A stretch of 64,000 nt of DNA from Gulosibacter macacae (lineage in GTDB: Bacteria > Actinomycetota > Actinomycetes > Actinomycetales > Microbacteriaceae), in assembly GCF_003865375.1 (NCBI RefSeq), contig NZ_RQVS01000008.1, forward strand, positions 62,001 through 126,000, given 5' to 3'. Below are positions 35,039-42,770 of this stretch, one piece after another. Positions within the stretch are counted from its first letter, which is position 1; every line of letters begins with the position of its first letter. The translations under genes were made by a program, and so were the position numbers. The notes below the pieces were generated by a model. That model was not told where the DNA came from. It saw only the letters and a program-made list of their open reading frames with translations, and did not search any database.

Positions 35039-36067
35039 TTGATCATTGATATTCACGGCCACTACACCACCGCCCCGAAGCAGCTGGGCGCCTGGCGTGA
35101 CCTGCAGATTGCGTTCACCGAGGGCAATGGCGAGGCCCCGAATCCCGCCGATCTGCACATCAGCGATGACGACATTCGCGAGACGCTCGAAGCTAACCAG
35201 CTTCGCCTCATGAACGAACGTGGCTCGGATGTCACGGTCTTCAGCCCCCGCGCCTCGTTCATGGCCCACCACATTGGTGACCTCGAGGTGAGCAAGACCT
35301 GGGCGCGCCTGTGCAACGACCTCTGTGCCCGCGTGAGCGAGCTCTACCCCGACCGCTTCATCATGGGCGCGATGCTGCCGCAGTCGCCCGGCGCCGACCC
35401 TGCGACGAGCGTGCCCGAACTCGTGCGCGTCGTCGAAGAACTCGGCGCCGTCACCGTCAACCTCAACCCCGACCCCTCGGGTGGCAAGTGGACGGCCCCG
35501 CCGCTCACCGACCGCTCCTGGTACCCGATCTACGAGAAGCTCGAGGAGTATCAGGTGCCGGCGATGGTGCACGTGAGCACCTCGTGCAACCCCGCCTTCC
35601 ACACCACCGGCGCGCACTACCTCAACGGCGACACGACTGCGTTCATGCAGCTTCTCCAGGGTGACCTCTTCCGCGACTTCCCGGGCCTCAAGCTCGTCAT
35701 CCCGCACGGCGGTGGCGCAGTGCCCTATCACTGGGGTCGCTTCCGCGGTCTCGCGATGGCCCTCGGCAAGCCCGAACTCGAAGAGCACCTGCTGCAGAAC
35801 GTCTACTTCGACACCTGCGTCTACCACCAGCCCGGCATTGACCTGCTCACCAAGGTCGTGCCCGTCGACAACATCCTGTTCGCGAGCGAAATGATCGGCG
35901 CCGTGCGCGATATCGACCCGCGCTCGGGCCACTACTTCGACGACACGAAGCGCTACGTCGACGTCACCCCGAACCTCGACGACGCACAGCGCCAGGCCGT
36001 CTACGAGGACAACGCCCGCCGCGTCTACCCGCGCCTCGACGCCGCCCTCAAGGCTCGCGGCCTCTAG
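35039..36067 (+). CDS. ligJ: 4-oxalomesaconate hydratase (LigJ-type amidohydrolase)
   Basis: The 342-residue protein begins MIIDIHGHYTTAPKQLGAW, the LigJ signature including the HxH metal ligands, and continues with MVHVSTSCNP and LVIPHGGGAVPYHWGRFRG. It should hydrate 4-oxalomesaconate to 4-carboxy-4-hydroxy-2-oxoadipate in the protocatechuate 4,5-cleavage pathway, and lies directly upstream of the aldolase that takes this product. The start is TTG 35039, with AAGGA nine bases upstream and no earlier ATG. Confidence 0.88.
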   Translation: MIIDIHGHYTTAPKQLGAWRDLQIAFTEGNGEAPNPADLHISDDDIRETLEANQLRLMNERGSDVTVFSPRASFMAHHIGDLEVSKTWARLCNDLCARVSELYPDRFIMGAMLPQSPGADPATSVPELVRVVEELGAVTVNLNPDPSGGKWTAPPLTDRSWYPIYEKLEEYQVPAMVHVSTSCNPAFHTTGAHYLNGDTTAFMQLLQGDLFRDFPGLKLVIPHGGGAVPYHWGRFRGLAMALGKPELEEHLLQNVYFDTCVYHQPGIDLLTKVVPVDNILFASEMIGAVRDIDPRSGHYFDDTKRYVDVTPNLDDAQRQAVYEDNARRVYPRLDAALKARGL

Positions 36068-36106
36068 ACCGCGCTCACCCACGTAGCTAGCGAAAGAAGA
36101 ATCAGG

Positions 36107-36799
36107 ATGCGCCTCAACAATCTCGGCATCGTCCACACGAAGATCGACCGTCCCGACCCGGCCGACGTCGACCATCTCGCGAAGTTCGGCGTCGCCACCA
36201 TCCACGAAGCGATGGGCCGTGTTGGTCTCATGCGCCCCTACATTCGCCCGGTCTGGAAGGGCGCGAAGCTCTGCGGTCCGGCCGTCACTGTGCTGCTGCA
36301 GCCCGGCGACAACTGGATGTTCCACGTCGCCGCCGAGCAGGTGCAGGAGGGCGACGTCATCGTCGCCGGCTGCACCACCGAAAGCGAAGACGGCTTCTTC
36401 GGTGACCTGCTCGCCACCTCGCTCATGTCGCGCGGATGCAAGGGCCTCGTCATCGACGGCGGCGTGCGTGACGTCGAAGACCTCGAAGCGATGGGCTTCC
36501 CAGTGTTCTCGCGCGCGATCAATGCGAAGGGCACCGTGAAGGCGACGCTCGGCTCGGTGAACATCCCGGTCGTGGCGGCGAACGCCCTCGTCAACCCGGG
36601 TGATGTGGTCGTCGCTGATGTTGACGGCGTGGTCGTCGTTCCCCGCGAGCTCGTAGGTGCCGTCGCCGACGCTGCCCAGAAGCGCGAAGACAACGAAGCA
36701 GCAAAGCGCGACCAGTTCCGCGACGGTGTGCTGGGCCTTGACATCTACAAGATGCGCGAGCCGCTCGCTGCCGCCGGCCTCGAATACGTGGAGGACTAA
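36107..36799 (+). CDS. ligK: 4-carboxy-4-hydroxy-2-oxoadipate aldolase / oxaloacetate decarboxylase
   Basis: The 230-residue protein has the RraA-like/HMG-aldolase fold: VATIHEAMGR near the N-terminus, QPGDNWMFHVAAEQVQEGDVIV, and the metal-site segment KGLVIDGGVRDVEDLEAMGFPVFSR with the D-x(n)-RD motif. It cleaves 4-carboxy-4-hydroxy-2-oxoadipate to pyruvate and oxaloacetate, the last step of the pathway, and fits directly after ligJ. Confidence 0.9.
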   Translation: MRLNNLGIVHTKIDRPDPADVDHLAKFGVATIHEAMGRVGLMRPYIRPVWKGAKLCGPAVTVLLQPGDNWMFHVAAEQVQEGDVIVAGCTTESEDGFFGDLLATSLMSRGCKGLVIDGGVRDVEDLEAMGFPVFSRAINAKGTVKATLGSVNIPVVAANALVNPGDVVVADVDGVVVVPRELVGAVADAAQKREDNEAAKRDQFRDGVLGLDIYKMREPLAAAGLEYVED

Positions 36800-36803
36800 G
36801 CAC

Positions 36804-37739
36804 ATGGCACACGGCGACACCACCGGCCCCTTCGAAAAGACCCCGGGCTGGCTCGACTGGTACGACGGTCCGAGTAAGCCCCAGTTCCAGCTCCCCGCGG
36901 GCGCAGTTGACGCGCACTGCCACGTCTTCGGCCCCGGAGCCGAGTTCCCCTACGCGCCGCAGCGCAAGTACACGCCCTGCGATGCATCCGCCGAGCAGCT
37001 CTTTGCCCTGCGCGACCACCTCGGCTTTGAGCGCAACGTCATCGTGCAGGCCACCTGCCACGGTGCCGACAACTCGGCCATGGTCGACGCGCTGCGTCGA
37101 AGCGAGGGCCGCGCTCGCGGCGTCGCGACCGTGCGCGCCGACGTCACTGAGGACGAACTCAACGAACTCCACGAATCCGGCGTGCGCGGCGTGCGCTTCA
37201 ACTTCGTAAAGCGACTCGTGGATGCGGTGCCGACCGAATCGCTCGCAACCATCGTCGAGAAGATCGCCCCGCTCGGCTGGCACGTCGTCATCTATTTCGA
37301 GGCCGACGACCTGCCCGACCTCTACGAGTTCTTCTCGTCGATTCCCACCGATGTTGTGGTCGACCACATGGGTCGCCCCGATGTCACCAAGAGCCCGGAC
37401 GGCCCCGAGTTCGAGCTGTTCCTGCGCTTCATGCGCGAAAACCCCAATGTCTGGACCAAGGTGACGTGCCCCGAGCGCCTCAGCGTCGCCGGTCCCCGTG
37501 CGCTTGATGGCGAGCAGCACGCCTACCAGGATGTCGTGCCTTTCGCGAAGCGCGTGGTCGAGGAGTTCCCCGACCGCGTGCTCTGGGGAACCGACTGGCC
37601 GCATCCGAACCTCAAAGACCACATGCCCGACGACGGGCTGCTGGTCGACTTCATCCCTCAGATTGCAACGACTCCCGAGCTGCAAGAGAAGCTGCTCGTG
37701 ACCAACCCCGGCCGACTCTACTGGCCCGAAGGAGCATGA
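36804..37739 (+). CDS. ligI: 2-pyrone-4,6-dicarboxylate lactonase
   Basis: The 311-residue protein is an amidohydrolase of the LigI type: GAVDAHCHVFGPGAEFPYAP, VVDHMGRPDV, and the late VLWGTDWPHPN. LigI opens the 2-pyrone-4,6-dicarboxylate lactone to 4-oxalomesaconate without a metal. ATG 36804 lies 4 bp after the aldolase stop; ORF sequence upstream of it lies within the preceding gene. Confidence 0.9.
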   Translation: MAHGDTTGPFEKTPGWLDWYDGPSKPQFQLPAGAVDAHCHVFGPGAEFPYAPQRKYTPCDASAEQLFALRDHLGFERNVIVQATCHGADNSAMVDALRRSEGRARGVATVRADVTEDELNELHESGVRGVRFNFVKRLVDAVPTESLATIVEKIAPLGWHVVIYFEADDLPDLYEFFSSIPTDVVVDHMGRPDVTKSPDGPEFELFLRFMRENPNVWTKVTCPERLSVAGPRALDGEQHAYQDVVPFAKRVVEEFPDRVLWGTDWPHPNLKDHMPDDGLLVDFIPQIATTPELQEKLLVTNPGRLYWPEGA

Positions 37740-37740
37740 C

Positions 37741-39051
37741 ATGGCACTCGACAAGCCGTACAAGGACGTTCCCGGAACGATCATCTTCGACGCGGAGATG
37801 GCGCGTAAGGGCTACCACCTCAACCAGTTCTCGATGTCGCTGATGAAGCCCGAGAACCGTGAGCGCTACCTCGCCGACCGCGAGGCCTACCTCGACGAAT
37901 GGCCGCTCAGCGAGAAGCAGCGCCAGGCCGTGCTCGACATGGACCTCAACGCCATGATGGCCGAGGGTGGCAACATCTACTTCCTCTCGAAGATCGGCGC
38001 GACCCACGGTCTCAGCTTCCAGCAGATGGCCGGTTCGATGACCGGCATGTCGGAAGCCGCCTACCGCGACATGATGATCTCGGGCGGCCGCCGCCCCGAG
38101 GGCAACCGCCTCAAGGACCTCGACGGCTGGGTGCCGCCGGCCAAGGGCGAGAAGTCGGAGACGATGCGTCCCGATGCTCCGGCCAAGTACACCTCGGCGC
38201 TGTTCACCTCGCACGTGCCGGCGATCGGTGCCGCGATGGACCTCGGCAAGACCGAAGAGCCCTACTGGCAGAAGGTGTTCGCTGGCTACGAGTGGACGCG
38301 CGAGTGGGTCAAGGAATCGAAGCCCGACGTCGTCATCCTCGTCTACAACGACCACGCCACCGCCTTCGACTCCTCGCTCATCCCGACCTTCGTGCTCGGT
38401 ACCGGCGCTGAGTACCCCGTCGCTGACGAGGGCTACGGCCCCCGCCCGGTGCCGGATGTGCAGGGTTACCCCGAGCTCGCGAGCCACATTGCGCAGTCGG
38501 TCATTCAGGACGACTTCGACCTCACGCTCGTGAACGAAATGGTCGTCGACCACGGCCTCACCGTGCCGCTCTCGCTCGTGTTCGGTGAGCTCAGCCCCGA
38601 AGAGCAGTGGCCTGTGCGCGTCATTCCGCTCGCCGTCAACGTCGTGCAGTACCCGGTGCCCTCGGGCCGCCGCTGCTACGAACTCGGCAAGGCACTGCGC
38701 CGCGCGCTCGACAAGTGGGACGGCCCCGAGCTCAACGTGCAGATCTGGGGCACCGGCGGCATGAGCCACCAGCTTCAGGGTCCGCGCGCCGGCCTCATCA
38801 ACGAAGAGTGGGACAACGCGTTCCTCGACCACCTCATCGCCGACCCGCTGGGACTCACCGAGTGGGACCACCTCGAGTACGTCGACGAGGCGGGCTCGGA
38901 AGGCATCGAACTCGTTGACTGGCTCATCGCCCGCGGCGCCATGGACGACCAGTTCGGCGGCGACGCCCCCGAGGTCAACCACCGCTTCTACCACGTGCCC
39001 GCCTCGAACACCGCGGTCGGCCACCTGGTTATCTCGAACCCCGAGAAGTAG
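37741..39051 (+). CDS. ligAB: Protocatechuate 4,5-dioxygenase, LigA and LigB domains fused
   Basis: The 436-residue protein joins a LigA-like small domain (about 1-120; GTIIFDAEMARKGYHLN, MMAEGGNIYFLSKIGATHG) to a LigB catalytic domain (about 146-436). By spacing to LigB, iron ligands are His158 (TSHVP), His205 (YNDHA) and Glu390 (GSEGIELVDW), with His271 (VDHGLT) and His343 (GMSHQLQ) near the oxygen site. It should open protocatechuate to 4-carboxy-2-hydroxymuconate semialdehyde. The A-then-B order differs from gallate dioxygenases, which carry LigB first. Confidence 0.9.
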   Translation: MALDKPYKDVPGTIIFDAEMARKGYHLNQFSMSLMKPENRERYLADREAYLDEWPLSEKQRQAVLDMDLNAMMAEGGNIYFLSKIGATHGLSFQQMAGSMTGMSEAAYRDMMISGGRRPEGNRLKDLDGWVPPAKGEKSETMRPDAPAKYTSALFTSHVPAIGAAMDLGKTEEPYWQKVFAGYEWTREWVKESKPDVVILVYNDHATAFDSSLIPTFVLGTGAEYPVADEGYGPRPVPDVQGYPELASHIAQSVIQDDFDLTLVNEMVVDHGLTVPLSLVFGELSPEEQWPVRVIPLAVNVVQYPVPSGRRCYELGKALRRALDKWDGPELNVQIWGTGGMSHQLQGPRAGLINEEWDNAFLDHLIADPLGLTEWDHLEYVDEAGSEGIELVDWLIARGAMDDQFGGDAPEVNHRFYHVPASNTAVGHLVISNPEK

Positions 39052-39129
39052 TCCCACCGCGCCATCAGCGCGGAAACGTAACCTTTTCGTTCATCCGACC
39101 ATTCGACCCGTTTGGGTAAGGAGATCTCA

Positions 39130-40086
39130 ATGACCTCGGACAAAGTTCGTATCGCAGTAGTCGGCGCCAGCGGCGCATTCGGCAAGAAGCACCTGGATGG
39201 GCTGGCGAACATCGAAGACGCCGTCGTGACGGTCGTCAGCGCCACCAGCCCCGAAAAGGCGCAGGCAGTTGCCGACGAGTACGGCATCGCGAACGCAGTG
39301 GTGGGGCTGGATGCAGTGCTCGAACGTGACGACGTCGACGCGGTGATCCTCGCGACGCCGACGCAGCTGCACGCATCCCAGACCCAGGCCGTGCTCGCCG
39401 CTGGCAAGCACGTGCAGGTTGAGATTCCCCTGGCTGACTCGATTGCCGATGCTGAGGCGACGCTCGCCGCCGCCGAGGCGTCGGACAAGGTCGCGATGGT
39501 CGGCCACACCCGCCGCTTCAACCCCTCGCACCAGTTCGTGCACAACCGCATCGCCGCAGGCGAGTTCAACGTGCAGCAGATGGACGTGCAGACGTACTTC
39601 TTCCGCCGCACGAACACGAATGCGAAGGGTGAAGCGCGCTCGTGGACTGACCACCTGCTCTGGCACCACGCCGCGCACACGGTCGATCTGTTCGCCTACC
39701 AGGCGGGCAAGATCGTCGAGGCGAACGCCATTCAGGGCCCGATTCACCCCGAGCTTGGTATCGCCATGGACATGTCGATTCAGCTCAAGAGCGAAACCGG
39801 TGCGATCTGCACGCTCTCGCTCTCGTTCAACAACGAGGGCCCGTTTGGCGCGTTCTTCCGCTACATCGGTGACACTGACACCTACATCGCCCGCTACGAC
39901 GATCTCTACAACGGTCGCGATGAGCAGATCGATGTGTCGGATGTCGCGGTGAGCATGAACGGCATCGAGCTGCAGGACCGCGAGTTCGTGGCCGCGATCC
40001 GCGAGGGTCGCGAACCGAACTCGTCGATCCGCAAGGTCTTCGACTGCTACCGCGTGCTCGGCGAGCTTGAGGAACAGCTCGCGTGA
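39130..40086 (+). CDS. ligC: 4-carboxy-2-hydroxymuconate semialdehyde dehydrogenase (Gfo/Idh/MocA family)
   Basis: The 318-residue protein has an N-terminal Rossmann fold (IAVVGASGAFGKKHLDGL), the KHVQVEIPLADS segment where EKP is usual in Gfo/Idh enzymes, and VGHTRRFNPSHQFVHNRI. LigC is of this family and oxidises the ring-cleavage semialdehyde to 2-pyrone-4,6-dicarboxylate. ATG 39130 has AAGGAG seven bases upstream. Sitting between ligAB and an aldo/keto reductase supports the assignment. Confidence 0.88.
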   Translation: MTSDKVRIAVVGASGAFGKKHLDGLANIEDAVVTVVSATSPEKAQAVADEYGIANAVVGLDAVLERDDVDAVILATPTQLHASQTQAVLAAGKHVQVEIPLADSIADAEATLAAAEASDKVAMVGHTRRFNPSHQFVHNRIAAGEFNVQQMDVQTYFFRRTNTNAKGEARSWTDHLLWHHAAHTVDLFAYQAGKIVEANAIQGPIHPELGIAMDMSIQLKSETGAICTLSLSFNNEGPFGAFFRYIGDTDTYIARYDDLYNGRDEQIDVSDVAVSMNGIELQDREFVAAIREGREPNSSIRKVFDCYRVLGELEEQLA

Positions 40087-41054
40087 TGCTGCCGCGCATT
40101 GGGCTCGGCGCCATGAACCTGAGCCACGCGTATGGAGCGCCGCTCTCCGTTGAGGAGGGTCTGGCGCTCCTGAGCGTTGCGCTCGATGAGGGCGTCGGCA
40201 TGATCGACACCGCCACGCTGTACGGTGGCGGCCGCAACGAAGAACTCGTCGGGCAGGCGCTCAAGGGCCGCCGCGACGAGGTCGTGCTTGCGAGCAAGGG
40301 TGGCATGGCCGCGGTCGATGGGGTGAAAACGATCGATGGGCGGCCCGAGACCCTGCGCGCGCAGGTTGATGCCTCACTTTCGCGCTTGGGTGTTGACCAC
40401 ATCGACCTCTACTACCTGCACCGCTGGGACAAGACCGTGCCGATTCGCGAGAGCGTTGGGGCACTGGCCGAGGCGGTGTCCGCCGGCAAGATCGGCGCAA
40501 TTGGGCTTTCGGAAGTGTCGGTCGAGCGTCTGCGCGAGGCGCAGGCCGAGGCACCGATTGCTGCGGTGCAGAACGAATACTCGCTTTGGAGCCGAAACCC
40601 TGAATTGGGGATGCTTGAGGCCACTCGCGAGGCGGGCGTCACCCTCGTCGCGTTTTCGCCGGTGGGCCGAGGCTTCCTCGGTGACTCGGTGGGCGACCCC
40701 GAGGCGCTCGCGCCGAAGGACATCCGCCGCAATATGCCGCGCTTCCAGCCTGAACACTGGGCGGCGAATGCGGCGCTGCTGCCCGATTGGCGGGCGCTTG
40801 CGGCAGAGGCAGGATGCACGCCGGCACAGCTCGCGCTCGTCTGGTTGCGCTCGCGTGGCGAGCACGTCGTGTCGATTCCCGGCACGACGAAGATCTCGCA
40901 CCTGCGCGAGAACCTGGCTGCCGCAACGATTGACGTGGATGCGGGGCTGCTTGAGCGAGCGGGCAAGCTCATCTCGCAATCAACCGTCTCGGGCCCGCGC
41001 TACAACCCGGCGCAGACCGCCGAGGTTGATGCTGAGACGTTTGAGGCCGCGTGA
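40086..41054 (+). CDS. Aldo/keto reductase in the lig operon
   Basis: The 322-residue protein is an AKR barrel with the catalytic tetrad Asp (MIDTATLYGGG), Tyr (LYGG), Lys (VLASKGG) and His (YYLHRWD), and the NADP-binding SIPGTTKISHLRENL late in the chain. The start is taken as ATG 40086, overlapping the ligC stop (TGATG). It has no defined role in the canonical pathway; it may reduce an aromatic aldehyde or the cleavage semialdehyde, or serve a substrate feeding protocatechuate. Confidence 0.85.
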   Translation: MLPRIGLGAMNLSHAYGAPLSVEEGLALLSVALDEGVGMIDTATLYGGGRNEELVGQALKGRRDEVVLASKGGMAAVDGVKTIDGRPETLRAQVDASLSRLGVDHIDLYYLHRWDKTVPIRESVGALAEAVSAGKIGAIGLSEVSVERLREAQAEAPIAAVQNEYSLWSRNPELGMLEATREAGVTLVAFSPVGRGFLGDSVGDPEALAPKDIRRNMPRFQPEHWAANAALLPDWRALAAEAGCTPAQLALVWLRSRGEHVVSIPGTTKISHLRENLAAATIDVDAGLLERAGKLISQSTVSGPRYNPAQTAEVDAETFEAA

Positions 41055-41755
41055 TGCGCGGAATCTCGTCGATGGCGACGCGGCAGGTGCTCGCTGAGCT
41101 TGCCGATGCGGCGGTGGCCGCTGGTTTCCCCCGCGTTGAGATCGAGTCGGTTGGCGGCGTGACCGCGGCGAACCGCGTGGCTGAGGGTGAGGCCTTTGAC
41201 CTCGTGTTGCTCGCCTCGGGCGCGCTGGCAAAGCTTGCCGCGGCAGGTCACGTGCTGGCGGACTCAGTGGTGCCGCTCGTGCTCTCGCAGGTTGCTGTGG
41301 CGGTGCCTTCGGGCTCGGATGCTACGGCTGAGAAGCCTGTTGGCGCCGCGTTCGAAGATGCAGCTGGCGTGCGTGCGGCGCTGCGTGCGGCTCGTGCGAT
41401 TGGCTATTCGACCGGGCCCTCAGGAGATGCGCTCGTGCGCATGATTGCGGAGTGGGGGTTGACCGAGGAGGTCGGCGATCGACTTGTGCAGGCGCGCGCA
41501 GGGGTGCCGGTGGCGAAGCTCCTCGCCGACGGTGAGGTCGATCTCGGCTTCCAGCAGCTCAGTGAGCTTGTCGGGCAGGAGGGCGTGCGCATCCTCGGCG
41601 TGATGCCCGACGATTGTGCGATCGACACGGTGTTCTCGGGTGCCGTGGCTGCAGCATCCCAGGATGCTGTAGCCGCCGAAGTCTTGGCGTTCTTCGCCTC
41701 CGACGCCGCGGCCCCCATCAAGCAAGCCCACAACTTCACGCTGCCGCAGCACTGA
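41054..41755 (+). CDS. Leaderless ModA-like type II periplasmic-binding-fold protein
   Basis: The 233-residue protein has the fold pattern of molybdate-type solute-binding proteins (IESVGGVTAANRVAEGEAFDLVLLASGALAKL, YSTGPSGDALVRMI, ADGEVDLGFQQLSEL) but no signal peptide or lipobox, so it is cytoplasmic. No ABC permease or ATPase is near. It overlaps the aldo/keto reductase stop and ends the lig operon. A cytoplasmic enzyme or sensor role is possible; see the findings on the missing LigU step. Confidence 0.75.
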   Translation: MRGISSMATRQVLAELADAAVAAGFPRVEIESVGGVTAANRVAEGEAFDLVLLASGALAKLAAAGHVLADSVVPLVLSQVAVAVPSGSDATAEKPVGAAFEDAAGVRAALRAARAIGYSTGPSGDALVRMIAEWGLTEEVGDRLVQARAGVPVAKLLADGEVDLGFQQLSELVGQEGVRILGVMPDDCAIDTVFSGAVAAASQDAVAAEVLAFFASDAAAPIKQAHNFTLPQH

Positions 41756-41936
41756 TCTCGGTACGCCTCCGCTACGCTCCGGCTACTCGATCAACCAATC
41801 TTGGTTGGTCGAGTAGCGAAGCGTAACGAGGCCACTCGCTGTTTGTCAGTGGTCTCGATCACCTGCGCTTCGCTCCGGCACTCGACCACCCAAATAGGTG
41901 GTTGGTCGAGTAGCGAAGCGTATCGAGGCCACAGCA
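41756..41936. repeat. Two inverted-repeat units, GGTCGAGTAGCGAAGCGTAT family
   Basis: The first unit (41756-41836) has arms around GATCAACCAATCTTGGTTGG; the second (41851-41934) has arms around CCACCCAAATAGGTGGTTGG. Each arm matches the repeat at 3715-3795. They occupy the 416-bp non-coding stretch between the lig operon and the ferritin gene, which otherwise holds only the tRNA and its partial copy. Confidence 0.85.
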
Positions 41937-41949
41937 TCCAGCAAATCTG

Positions 41950-41992
41950 GAGGGGATGACGGGAATCGAACCCCGCGAAGCACTGCTTCGCG
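41950..41992. repeat. Partial copy of the tRNA-Gly 3' end with adjacent palindrome (possible att scar)
   Basis: Bases 41950-41973 are identical to 42026-42049, the tRNA 3' end plus two flanking bases. A 9-bp-arm palindrome (CGCGAAGCA / TGCTTCGCG, 41974-41992) follows. There is no anticodon or D arm, so it is not a second tRNA. Confidence 0.75.
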
Positions 41993-42026
41993 CGCCCCTG
42001 CGCCGACGCGAGTTCGTCAAAATCCG

Positions 42027-42097
42027 AGGGGATGACGGGAATCGAACCCGCGCTACCTGCTTGGGAAGCAGGAGTTCTGCCATTGAACTACATCCCC
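42027..42097 (-). tRNA. tRNA-Gly(CCC)
   Basis: On the minus strand, the acceptor stem GGGGATG/CATCCCC, the D arm, an anticodon stem CCTGC/GCAGG with loop TTCCCAA (anticodon CCC), and the T loop TTCGATT are all present in a 71-nt gene. CCA is not encoded. Its 3' end is repeated at 41950-41973. Confidence 0.95.
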
Positions 42098-42171
42098 AGA
42101 TGAAGCATCCACGAGCCTAGCACCGTCATGAACGCGGCTAGCTCGCAACTTCGGTGGCTAATCTCGCAGTC

Positions 42172-42693
42172 ATGAAGCTCACCGGAAACCTCGAAACCGC
42201 AATCAACGCCCAGGTCACGCTTGAGCACCATTCGGCACTTGCCTACGAGCAGCTCGCCATCGACATGGAGGCGATCGACCTCCCCGGCATCGCGAGCTGG
42301 TTCCGCGCCCAGGCCGCCGAAGAGCGCGTGCACGCCGACAAGTTCACCCAGCACATGCTCGACCGGGATGCGCATCCGCGTCTTGAAGCAATCGAAGCAA
42401 TGGCCGCACCCGCAACCACTGTGCTCGAAGCGTTCGAAGCCTCGCTCGCGCAGGAACAGAAGGTCTCGGAAGCCATTCGCGACCTCTACCGCATTGCCCA
42501 GGATGAAGCCGACATCGATTCGCTGCCGCTGCTGCACTGGTTCATCAGCGAGCAGGTCGAAGAAGAGTCGACCGTGAGCGAAATCATCGGCCGCGTGAAG
42601 CTCATCGGCGACGATGGCTCGGGCCTGCTCAAGCTCGACCAGGAACTCGGCTCGCGTCCCGGCGGCGAGGCACCGAGCGCTGGCACGGAGTAA
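42172..42693 (+). CDS. Non-haem ferritin
   Basis: The 173-residue protein has the four-helix ferritin pattern with ferroxidase residues: Glu in TLEHHSALAYEQLAI (with a downstream Glu), Glu-Glu...His in AAEERVHADKF, and Glu residues in SEQVEEESTV. It should store and oxidise iron. ATG 42172 is preferred to a GTG six codons earlier. It starts 75 bp from the divergent tRNA-Gly. Confidence 0.9.
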   Translation: MKLTGNLETAINAQVTLEHHSALAYEQLAIDMEAIDLPGIASWFRAQAAEERVHADKFTQHMLDRDAHPRLEAIEAMAAPATTVLEAFEASLAQEQKVSEAIRDLYRIAQDEADIDSLPLLHWFISEQVEEESTVSEIIGRVKLIGDDGSGLLKLDQELGSRPGGEAPSAGTE

Positions 42694-42720
42694 CGCGTAG
42701 CGCAGGACCAATACATGGTT

Positions 42721-42756
42721 AGGGCGCGACAGCGGAGGAATCTGCTGTCGCGCCCT
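42721..42756. terminator. Bidirectional terminator between ferritin and thiolase-like genes
   Basis: AGGGCGCGACAGC (42721-42733) pairs perfectly with GCTGTCGCGCCCT (42744-42756) around a 10-nt loop, between convergent genes. Confidence 0.85.
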
Positions 42757-42770
42757 GAACCGCTGTTGGC

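Noticed and set aside
34961-36823. Long open frame (620 codons) on the minus strand opposite the lig genes
   Set aside because: It is antisense to ligJ and ligK, has no recognisable domain and reads as the GC-rich shadow typical of high-GC genomes; the same holds for open frames at 36591-37784 and 37651-39057.
37741-39051. Gallate dioxygenase
   Set aside because: Gallate enzymes carry LigB at the N-terminus and LigA after it; here the order is reversed and ligC and ligI, needed for protocatechuate semialdehyde, follow in the operon.
41950-42020. A second tRNA gene next to tRNA-Gly
   Set aside because: Only the T arm and acceptor 3' half are present; no D arm or anticodon stem can be drawn.
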